A stretch of DNA of 64,000 nucleotides from Burkholderiaceae bacterium (GTDB lineage: Bacteria > Pseudomonadota > Gammaproteobacteria > Burkholderiales > Burkholderiaceae), in assembly GCA_021166835.1 (NCBI GenBank), contig JAJPEN010000051.1, forward strand, positions 1 through 64,000, read 5' to 3'. Position numbers and translations under genes: made by a program. The notes beneath the pieces were generated by a model. It searched no databases, was not told the origin of the DNA, and saw only the letters and a program-made list of their open reading frames with translations. Positions 45,067 through 51,999 of this stretch are shown piece by piece. Position 1 is the first letter of the stretch. Each line of letters begins with the position of its first letter.

Positions 45067-46146
45067 ATGGAGCGACGTTCGTTCGTGAAGGGCGCCGGCA
45101 TGGCCGGCATTCTCGCCACCGGGGTCGCGCCCGCGGTGCACGCGCAGCAGGCGGTCCGCTGGCGCCTCACGTCGAGTTTTCCGAAGTCGCTCGACACGCT
45201 GTACGGAGGCGCCGAACTGTTCGCGAAGAACGTGAACGCGGCCTCGGGCGGAAAGCTGAACGTCACCGTGCACCAGCCGGGCGAACTCGTTCCCGCCTTC
45301 GGCGTGGTCGACGCGGTACAGCAGGGCACGGTGGAAGCGGCGACCACCGCCGCGTACTACTTCTTCGGCAAGGACGACACTTTCGCGCTCGACTGCGCGG
45401 TGCCCTTCGGCATGAACTCGCGCCAGATGACCGCCTGGTACACCTGGGGCAACGGCCGCAAGCTGTTTCGCGAGTTCTACCGGCAGTACGACATCGTCAA
45501 CTTCGCGTTCGGCAACACCGGCGCGCAGATGGGCGGCTGGTTCCGCAAGGAGATCAAGTCGGCGGCCGACCTGAAGGGCCTGAAGTTCCGCATGGGCGGC
45601 TTCGTCGGCAAGGTGCTCGAGCCGCTGGGCGTGGTGCCGCAGAACATCCCGGCCGGCGAGGTCTACCAGGGCCTGGAGAAAGGCACGCTCGACGCGGTGG
45701 AGTTCGTCAACCCCTACGACGACCTGAAGCTCGGCTTCTACAAGGTCGCGAAGAACTACTACTACCCCGGCTTCTGGGAGGGCGGTCCGCAGATCACGCT
45801 GTACGTCAACGCGAAGGCATGGGAGGCGCTGTCGCCCGAGCTGCAGGCGATCGTCGAGTCGGCCGCCTTCGCCTCGCACGTCAGCGTGCAGGCGCATTAC
45901 GACGCGGTGAACCCGGTGGCGCTGAAGGAGCTGCTCGCCAACGGCGTGAAGCTGCACCGCTTCGACAAGTCGATCCTCGATGCAGCGTACAAGTCGGCGC
46001 TGCAGCTGTATTCGGATCTGTCGAACAAGAATCCGAACTGGAAGAAGATCTGGACCGACTACGAGCAGTTCCGCAACCAGGAGATCGCGTGGTTCCGCTT
46101 CAACGAGGCGGGCTTCAACAGCTACATGGAATCGCTGAAGCTGTAG
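45067..46146 (+). CDS. TRAP solute-binding protein (TakP-like), Tat-type signal
   Basis: A 359-residue DctP-family protein. The N-terminus MERRSFVKGAG carries a twin-arginine motif, so export by the Tat route is likely. The mature part (VRWRLTSSFPKSLDTLYGGAELFAKNV) and LKGLKFRMGGFVGKVLEPLGVVPQNIP match the group that includes the alpha-keto-acid binder TakP. No permease genes follow; the gene ends in a terminator. The nearest TRAP permeases, also of the large TakM-like size, lie on the other strand at 52000-54451, beyond the mutase cassette, and may be the partners. GGAG precedes ATG 45067. Confidence 0.88.
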   Translation: MERRSFVKGAGMAGILATGVAPAVHAQQAVRWRLTSSFPKSLDTLYGGAELFAKNVNAASGGKLNVTVHQPGELVPAFGVVDAVQQGTVEAATTAAYYFFGKDDTFALDCAVPFGMNSRQMTAWYTWGNGRKLFREFYRQYDIVNFAFGNTGAQMGGWFRKEIKSAADLKGLKFRMGGFVGKVLEPLGVVPQNIPAGEVYQGLEKGTLDAVEFVNPYDDLKLGFYKVAKNYYYPGFWEGGPQITLYVNAKAWEALSPELQAIVESAAFASHVSVQAHYDAVNPVALKELLANGVKLHRFDKSILDAAYKSALQLYSDLSNKNPNWKKIWTDYEQFRNQEIAWFRFNEAGFNSYMESLKL

Positions 46147-46190
46147 CGGGATGGAGCAGGGCGGGCGCGAGCGCCGCCCGAAGGTCGAAC

Positions 46191-46220
46191 GAAGGCGGGC
46201 CGAGGCCCGCCTTCCTTGTT
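46191..46220 (+). terminator. Rho-independent terminator after the TRAP binding protein
   Basis: GAAGGCGGGC and GCCCGCCTTC form a perfect 10-base stem with a CGAG loop, followed by CTTGTT. It lies 45 bases after the stop codon and just before the convergent MutL-like gene, whose transcript could also end here. Confidence 0.8.
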
Positions 46221-46260
46221 ATCGCCATCCCCCATCGAGCCGGTCGCCGCGCTTCGCTCC

Positions 46261-47718
46261 TCATGCCGTATCCATACCCGAGCCGCCGCTGCAGCGCTGC
46301 TTCGAGGAGGCCAGCGGCACGAGCGACCGCTTGATCACTCGCAGCGCCGCTGCCGGATGCGCCTCGGCGAGCAATCCGATACCGTACATCAGGTACTCGG
46401 CGTCGATCCATGCCTGGGGCGCAGCCGGTCGCAGGCTCCACGGCTGCGCCGCGTCGAAGAGAGCGGCGTCGAGCAGCTGGCGCGCGCATCGGCCGTACTT
46501 GAAGATCCCGCCGGTTCCGACGACGTGCGCGGTGCGCGTCAGGTCCTTTCCTTTCTGCACTTTGACTTCGCCGGCCAGCGTATGTTCGTGTTTCAGGGTG
46601 CCGGCATGGCGTCCGACCGCGAAGGCGATCGCCGATTCGGCCAGTACGCGATCGATCGCGTGGTCGAGGTCGTCCTGCGGCGCGAAGCCGACGTTGCGCG
46701 ACAGAGCGTCGATGCGTGCGGTGACTGCGTCGGCGTCGGGTTCCGCTCGAGGCAGCAGCGCCCGGAGCCTGGCGACACAGCGATCGACGCCGATGAAATC
46801 GAGTAGGGTCGGCGCGTTGTAGCGTATGCCGAGGTCGCCTTCGACGGTGCGCTTGACCCGTGTTTCGGGCAATCCCCTGACGAGCGTGCTCGCGTCCGAT
46901 GGGGTTCCATCGGCGACCGAGTGGATGTTGATCGTCGCGCCGCCGACCTCCACCACCAGCAGTGGGCCGATCCCGGCTTCGTCGCCGGCACCGTCGGCGA
47001 GCAGCCGTGCCGCCTGCAGCGTGGCCTTCGGCGTCGGCATCACGATGTCGCCGACGTAGGCCTGCGCGCGCGCCAGGCCCTTCGCCTGCGTGATGCGCTT
47101 CATGAAGATATCGCGTACCGCGTCCTGGGTCGGCTCGACGTTCAGCGTATCGAGTTCAGGAAGCACGTTGCTCGTGACGACGACGCTCTTGCCGGCCGCC
47201 TCGAGGATCCGGCCCACCTGTTGCGCCGCCGAGCGGTTCCCGGCGACGACGATCGGGACGTCGAGCGGCGATGCGGCAAGCATTCGCGCGTTGTGCGTGA
47301 TCACCGTCTTGTCGCCGCCATCGGTACCGCCCGACAGCAGCACGATGTCGCACGCCGCGGCCTGCAATTCGGCGAGCTTGTCCTCGTCGATCTCGTAGCC
47401 CGACGACCAGACGACTTTCGCGCCCGCGCCGAGCGCCGCGCGGCGCGCCGCCTCGAGCGTCAGAGCCGGGACCAGCCCGATCGTGCCGAGCCGCAAGCCT
47501 CCCGCGGCGCTGCTGCTGGCGTACTTCTCGACGACGTCGCTCTCGTCGAGAGCGCGGCTCGAGAACAGCGTGTCCAACGCCCGGTTCAGGCCGACGGTGA
47601 TGTCGCTTTCGACCGTCGTCACCGCTTGCGAACGGCCGACGACACGTTCGGCGTCGAGGTCGATGGCGAGCACTTTCGTATGCGTGCTGCCGAAATCGAT
47701 CAGCAGAACCGCGCGCAT
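46261..47718 (-). CDS. MutL/GlmL-type ATPase of a B12-dependent mutase
   Basis: A 485-residue protein of the ASKHA ATPase fold. MutL/GlmL accompanies glutamate mutase and is thought to act as its reactivation chaperone. Visible are the phosphate-1 loop LLIDFGSTHTKVLAID, the segment IVLLSGGTDGGDKTV, a second nucleotide loop VVEVGGATINIHSV and a late glycine motif HVVGTGGIFKYG. The start ATG overlaps the stop of the B12-binding subunit gene (TGATG at 47716-47720), so the two are coupled. The product belongs to the cassette epsilon - sigma - MutL. Confidence 0.9.
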   Translation of the reverse strand: MRAVLLIDFGSTHTKVLAIDLDAERVVGRSQAVTTVESDITVGLNRALDTLFSSRALDESDVVEKYASSSAAGGLRLGTIGLVPALTLEAARRAALGAGAKVVWSSGYEIDEDKLAELQAAACDIVLLSGGTDGGDKTVITHNARMLAASPLDVPIVVAGNRSAAQQVGRILEAAGKSVVVTSNVLPELDTLNVEPTQDAVRDIFMKRITQAKGLARAQAYVGDIVMPTPKATLQAARLLADGAGDEAGIGPLLVVEVGGATINIHSVADGTPSDASTLVRGLPETRVKRTVEGDLGIRYNAPTLLDFIGVDRCVARLRALLPRAEPDADAVTARIDALSRNVGFAPQDDLDHAIDRVLAESAIAFAVGRHAGTLKHEHTLAGEVKVQKGKDLTRTAHVVGTGGIFKYGRCARQLLDAALFDAAQPWSLRPAAPQAWIDAEYLMYGIGLLAEAHPAAALRVIKRSLVPLASSKQRCSGGSGMDTA

Positions 47719-48161
47719 CACCCGTTCACCGATGTCTCGGCTTCGATGCCCAGGTCCGCTCGGAGGATGCGGATCACTTCGGAGGTCGTGACTGTGTTCC
47801 TGAATACGCGGTTGAAGCCGATCGCCCCGAAGCGGCGCTCGATCTCGCCCCAGTTGTTCTCGAGCTCGAGCGGCGCGGCGACGGTTCCGCCCGCGTAAAG
47901 AACGATGTCCTTCAGCCCGGCTTCGACGCAGCGGTCGCGCAGGCCCTCGCAGTCGATCAGCCCCATCCCGTACATCGACGAGACCAGGATCGCCCGGGCG
48001 CCGGTTTCCTTCGCGGCGTCGACGAACTCCTGCTGCGGCACGACAGCGCCGAGAAAAGTGACGCCGAAGCCGGCGTCCCGCAGCGCGCGGGTCAGCACCC
48101 AGGCGCCGATCATGTGAGAGTCGGCACCGATCGTGCCGATGACGACGTTGATCCTGTCCAT
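47718..48161 (-). CDS. B12-binding (sigma) subunit of a glutamate-mutase-type enzyme
   Basis: A 147-residue cobalamin-binding domain. The base-off motif DxHxxG is present as GADSHMIGAW (Asp14, His16, Gly19, the same numbers as in Clostridium cochlearium), followed by SSMYGMG, which holds the dimethylbenzimidazole tail, and LYAGGT. It supplies adenosylcobalamin to the epsilon subunit. It lies 23 bases downstream of the epsilon gene and overlaps the MutL-like gene. No other small B12 protein is nearby. Confidence 0.92.
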   Translation of the reverse strand: MDRINVVIGTIGADSHMIGAWVLTRALRDAGFGVTFLGAVVPQQEFVDAAKETGARAILVSSMYGMGLIDCEGLRDRCVEAGLKDIVLYAGGTVAAPLELENNWGEIERRFGAIGFNRVFRNTVTTSEVIRILRADLGIEAETSVNG

Positions 48162-48184
48162 CGATCGTTCCTCGGGCGGAGAAG

Positions 48185-49636
48185 TCAGCGCGTCACGGAC
48201 GCGTACTGCAGGTCGTGCACGACCATGTCCAGGCCGGCCTTGCGACCCTCGATGCGCTCGCGCTCGGCGATCCTGCTGCGGTGGTAGTCCTTGACTTCGG
48301 CCGGCAGCGGCACGTTGCCGGAGTCGAGGTAGCGCACCGCGTTCTCCGCATCGCGCATCACCAGCACCTTGCCGTGGTTGTGCTTCCACGGCGTGAGCAT
48401 CGTGTCGATCCAGCCGCGCTCGACGCCCTTGCACAGGCCGACGGCCATGTCCCCGTCGCCGGCATCGAGGCACGCGTCCATCAGCGCGCGTACTTCGAGC
48501 TCGATCATCCGCTCCTCGAGCGCCTGTTCGGCGCTGCCCGGCAGGCGCTGCCGGCCGACGAGTCGCAGCATGTGCTGCGCGAGCTTGACCGATTTCGCCA
48601 TCCCTTCCTTCGTCGGCGTTGCGCGCGCCTCGTCCTGGCACTTCAGCACGATGCCGGGGAAACCGCCGAGCAGCGGGATCGTCGTGTTCCACGCGATCAT
48701 TGCGTTGGCCTCTTCTTCCCCGGGCGGCCAGGCGCCCAGGAAAGGGAAGGTGCCGGTGAAGAACTCGACGTCGCCGAAGCCGAATCGCGTGCAGTACTCG
48801 CGGCACAGCCGTTCGGTCACGCGCACCATCGCGATGTCCTGCAGCAGGTTCATGCCGAGGCCGTGCTCGAGGAACTGGTACTTCACGCCCTGCGCGGCCG
48901 CCAGCAGCGATTCGGAGACGCAGACGAACGAGTGATAGCCGGCGCTGTCGTAGCCGGACAGGTTGCACGCGTTCCACGGGCAGATCGGCACGCCGCGTTC
49001 GGTGTAGATGCCGGCCAGCCGCGCCTCGTACTGATTGATGCGAATCTCTTCGGCAAGCGGAATGCTCTTGCAATGCGCAATGACTTCCTGGAGCGAGCGC
49101 ACCGAGCAGCCGCTCCAGCCGGCCGCCAGCACGATCTCCGAGGCAAGCCGGCCGTCCTCGTCGGTCGAGTTGAAGTGGATCGACAGTTGCGTCGCCTGCA
49201 TGATCCGGCGCGCCTCCTCGACGCCGAAGTTCACGACCGGCCAGCCGTTCAGCATCGACATGCCTTCCTTGCGGCTGCGCTCGATGCCCCGCGCAGCGCT
49301 GCGGTAGTCGTTCTTGCGCGTGTACGAATCGGAGTAGATCAGCCACGATCCGTGCGGCGCGAAGCCTGCTTCCCTCTCTACGTAGGTCAACCCCTCGATC
49401 ACGTACTCGGTCAGCGCGCGGCCGAACTGCGGGATCAGGATCGGGCGGCCGCTGTCCCTGGCGGCTTTCAGCTTGAGCGCCTGGTTCTTGCCGCTCGACA
49501 GCTCCCTGGCCGCGGCAATGCACTCGTCGAGATCCTCGAGCGCCTTGCCGGTTTCCCACTGCGACAGCACCTCGTCCCGCCGGATGCGGAAGAACTCGTC
49601 ATCCGACAGCCGCATGTTTCGTATGGGATCGGTCAT
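48185..49636 (-). CDS. Divergent glutamate-mutase-type catalytic (epsilon) subunit, substrate unknown
   Basis: A 483-residue TIM-barrel subunit of the GlmE family; colinear with C. cochlearium GlmE throughout (DDEFFRIRRDEVLSQWETGK, SMLNGWPVVNFGV, GLGMNLLQDIA, TPTKEGMAKSVKLA). The cofactor ribose residues Lys326 and Glu330 of the model enzyme are kept (KCQDEA). Aligning from memory, the substrate residues are not: Arg66 is Gln70, Arg149 is Asn156, Glu171 is Ser178, Tyr177 is Glu184 and Tyr181 is His188; only Arg100 (Arg107) remains. Loss of two arginines that hold carboxylates and of the amino-binding Glu argues against glutamate. The true substrate may have one carboxylate and no amino group. 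ATG 49636 has GGAG upstream. No methylaspartate ammonia-lyase gene is near. Confidence 0.85.
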   Translation of the reverse strand: MTDPIRNMRLSDDEFFRIRRDEVLSQWETGKALEDLDECIAAARELSSGKNQALKLKAARDSGRPILIPQFGRALTEYVIEGLTYVEREAGFAPHGSWLIYSDSYTRKNDYRSAARGIERSRKEGMSMLNGWPVVNFGVEEARRIMQATQLSIHFNSTDEDGRLASEIVLAAGWSGCSVRSLQEVIAHCKSIPLAEEIRINQYEARLAGIYTERGVPICPWNACNLSGYDSAGYHSFVCVSESLLAAAQGVKYQFLEHGLGMNLLQDIAMVRVTERLCREYCTRFGFGDVEFFTGTFPFLGAWPPGEEEANAMIAWNTTIPLLGGFPGIVLKCQDEARATPTKEGMAKSVKLAQHMLRLVGRQRLPGSAEQALEERMIELEVRALMDACLDAGDGDMAVGLCKGVERGWIDTMLTPWKHNHGKVLVMRDAENAVRYLDSGNVPLPAEVKDYHRSRIAERERIEGRKAGLDMVVHDLQYASVTR

Positions 49637-49657
49637 CTGCACTCCGGTCTTGCTGAA

Positions 49658-49672
49658 TTCTGTAATACGGAA
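49658..49672. promoter_or_regulatory. Palindromic operator in the divergent mutase/PrpD promoter region
   Basis: TTCTGTAATACGGAA is a near-perfect palindrome (6 of 7 pairs around the central base), in an AT-rich island of only 54 bases between the two divergent genes. Its size and TTCYGTA/TACRGAA form suit the operators of IclR-family regulators, and an IclR gene ends the divergent operon. A single bound protein could control both transcripts. Confidence 0.6.
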
Positions 49673-49690
49673 TAAATTCTGCGTATGTGA

Positions 49691-51103
49691 ATGCTCGACC
49701 ATCCGGAAGCTCTTGTCAACATGCCGAACGCTACGACCAGCCCCGAGCAGCAATTGGCCCGCTTCGTCGACGAACTGCGCTTCGAAGCGATTCCCGCGCA
49801 CGTGATCGGCGTCATCCGGCACATCGTTCTCGCGGTTGCCGGGACGACGATCGCCGGCGCCGGCGAGGACGGGATCGTGTCGCTGCGGCGCGTCCTCGTC
49901 GATCAGGGCGGGGCGCCCGAGGCGACCGTGCTGGTGCATGGCGGCAGGTTGCCCGCCCGCAGCGCCGCGTTCGTCAACGGCACGATGGCGCGCGCGCTCG
50001 ACTTCTGCGACGCGATGGCGCCGGGGCTGCACATCGGCTCGTCGCTGGTACCGGCCGCGCTTGCGGCGGCCGAACTGCGCGGCGGCTGCGACGGACGCGA
50101 GTTCGTCGCGGCGCTCGCCGCTGGAGCGGAGCTGTCCGCGCGGCTGAACCTCGGCGAAGCCGCCTACGATGGCCTGGATCCGACCGGGATCGCCGGGGTC
50201 TTCGCGGCCACTTCCGCCGCTGCGCGAATCCTCCGTCTCGATTCCGAGCGCACGCTGCACGCGCTTGCGCTCGCATTCAACCGTTGCGGCGGCAGTTTTC
50301 AGAGCAACGTCGACGGCTCGCTCGCGGTTCGGCTGATCCAGGGATGGGTCGCGGAGACCGGTGTAACGTGTGCGCTGCTGGCGCGCGCCGGGCTGACCGG
50401 GCCCCAGCGCTTCCTCGACGGCGTGTACGGTTATCTGAAGCTGTACGCGAAGGGGACCCGGGCGGCGGCAGAAGTCACCGAGGGGCTCGGCGAAGACTGG
50501 GCCATCGAGCAGACGATGTTCAAGCGTTATCCGAGTTGCGGGCTGACGCAAGGGGTCACCGAGTTGGCCTTGCGGCTGGTCGACGGCGGCCTGCACGCCG
50601 ACGACGTGGAGATGATCGATGTGCGTTTGCCGCCCTATGCGCATCGGCTGGTCGGCCAGGTGTTCCGGATCGGGCAGAACCCGCGCGTCGACGCCCAGTT
50701 CAGTGCCGCGTACTGCGTGGCCAACGCGCTGGTACGCCGCGCGTCCGCGCTCGAGCATTTCCGAGAGGAGTCGATCCGCGACCCGCGGATCCTTTCGCTG
50801 GCGGAGCGCATCCGCGTCCACCCGGACCCGGTCCTGGACGCGCGTGGCCATACCGCTGTCGACATCGACGTGACGACCATCGATGGCCGCACGCGGCGCG
50901 AAGCGCTCGACGTCGCGCCCGGTTTCCCGGGACAATCGCTGAACGACGCGCAGCATCGCGCACGCTTTGCCGACTGCCTGGCCTACGGCGAGTCGCCGTG
51001 GCCCGCCGGACGCGGCAGCGAGTTGCTCGAGGCGATCGACCGGCTCGAGGCGTTGCCGGACGTCACTGCATTGGTGTCCCTGATGCTGAGAGGAACAGAT
51101 TGA
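49691..51103 (+). CDS. MmgE/PrpD family protein
   Basis: A 470-residue member of the MmgE/PrpD superfamily (2-methylcitrate dehydratase, cis-aconitate decarboxylase, iminodisuccinate epimerase). Typical segments are FVNGTMARALDFCDAM, LALAFNRCGGSFQSN and the lysine/serine region FKRYPSCGLTQGV. ATG 49721 (MPNATTSPEQQ) is an alternative start nearer the conserved part. It is divergent from the B12 mutase and overlaps the IclR gene. The family acts on hydroxy- or methyl-di/tricarboxylates, which fits dehydration or epimerisation of a product of the mutase; this is inference. Confidence 0.85.
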   Translation: MLDHPEALVNMPNATTSPEQQLARFVDELRFEAIPAHVIGVIRHIVLAVAGTTIAGAGEDGIVSLRRVLVDQGGAPEATVLVHGGRLPARSAAFVNGTMARALDFCDAMAPGLHIGSSLVPAALAAAELRGGCDGREFVAALAAGAELSARLNLGEAAYDGLDPTGIAGVFAATSAAARILRLDSERTLHALALAFNRCGGSFQSNVDGSLAVRLIQGWVAETGVTCALLARAGLTGPQRFLDGVYGYLKLYAKGTRAAAEVTEGLGEDWAIEQTMFKRYPSCGLTQGVTELALRLVDGGLHADDVEMIDVRLPPYAHRLVGQVFRIGQNPRVDAQFSAAYCVANALVRRASALEHFREESIRDPRILSLAERIRVHPDPVLDARGHTAVDIDVTTIDGRTRREALDVAPGFPGQSLNDAQHRARFADCLAYGESPWPAGRGSELLEAIDRLEALPDVTALVSLMLRGTD

Positions 51104-51945
51104 AGGCAGCCGTAACCCGTCGTCTCGCAGCCCCCGACGAAGACGACAACGATGCCGAGGCGCAGGACGGCAAGCACGGCGTACAGTCGTTCGAGGTCGG
51201 GATGCAGGTGCTGCAGGCGATCCTCGGCGGTCGCCGCGGAATGATGCTCAAGGAGATCGCCGAGGCCGCGGGAATGTCTCCGTCCAAGGTGCACCGCTAT
51301 CTCGTCAGCATGGTGCGATCGGGTCTGGTCGAGCAGGAACGGTCCAGCGCCCGCTACGACCTGGGACCCCTTGCCTTGCACATCGGCCTGGTCGCCTCGG
51401 ATCGGCTCGACCGCATCCAGGCCGGACTCAATGCGATCGCCGCGCTGCGCGACGAGATCAACGAGGTGACGGCGCTCGCGGCGTGGAGCGAGAACGGGCC
51501 GATCGTCGTGCGCTGGGAGCGGCCGCAGCGACCGATCAGCATCAGCGTAGTGACCGGCAGCGCGCTGAGCCTCGTTACCACTGCGGTCGGCCGCATTTTT
51601 GCCGCCTACCTGCCGCCGTCGCGCACCGACGAGCTGCTCGAACGAGAGCTGACGAGCGGGACTCTGCCGCGCGAGCTGCGATCGCGCGCGACGATCGAGA
51701 AGCTGCTCGAGCAAACACGCGCCAATGGCCTCTCGGTGGTCGAGCGCCACCATCTGGCGGCGGGGATCGTTTCAGTCGGCGCCCCGGTGTTCGATGCGCG
51801 GGGCGACGTGACGTTGGCGATCGGCGTCGTGGGCATCCAGGGCATGCTGGACATCCGCGTCGGCGGTACGGTCGCGCAGACGGCGAAGGCAGCGGCGTGG
51901 CGGCTGTCGCAGCGCCTGGGCTATCGTCCGGATGCGCAGCGCTGA
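51100..51945 (+). CDS. IclR-family transcriptional regulator
   Basis: A 281-residue regulator. Helix-turn-helix MLKEIAEAAGMSPSKVHRYLVSMVRSG (cited in part: IAEAAGMSPSKVHRYL) followed by an effector domain with SVVTGSALSLVTTAVGRIFAAYLP and the C-terminal HHLAAGIVSVGAPVFD. The TTG at 51100 is the best start: GAGAGGA lies upstream and it overlaps the stop of the MmgE/PrpD gene (TTGA). It is the natural candidate to bind the palindrome at 49658-49672 and to sense an intermediate of the mutase pathway. Confidence 0.88.
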   Translation: MKAAVTRRLAAPDEDDNDAEAQDGKHGVQSFEVGMQVLQAILGGRRGMMLKEIAEAAGMSPSKVHRYLVSMVRSGLVEQERSSARYDLGPLALHIGLVASDRLDRIQAGLNAIAALRDEINEVTALAAWSENGPIVVRWERPQRPISISVVTGSALSLVTTAVGRIFAAYLPPSRTDELLERELTSGTLPRELRSRATIEKLLEQTRANGLSVVERHHLAAGIVSVGAPVFDARGDVTLAIGVVGIQGMLDIRVGGTVAQTAKAAAWRLSQRLGYRPDAQR

Positions 51946-51999
51946 ACCCGACGTCCCGGCGAGGCAGGACTCCGAGGTCCGGCAACGGAGTGTCGCCGG

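Noticed and set aside
48185..49636. Plain annotation as glutamate mutase (methylaspartate mutase)
   Set aside because: Family membership is clear, but most substrate-contact residues differ and the usual partner enzymes are missing, so the specific name is not justified.
49637..49690. Cobalamin riboswitch in front of the mutase genes
   Set aside because: The gap is only 54 bases, far too short, and no B12-box sequence is visible; the mutase uses B12 as cofactor but shows no B12 RNA control here.
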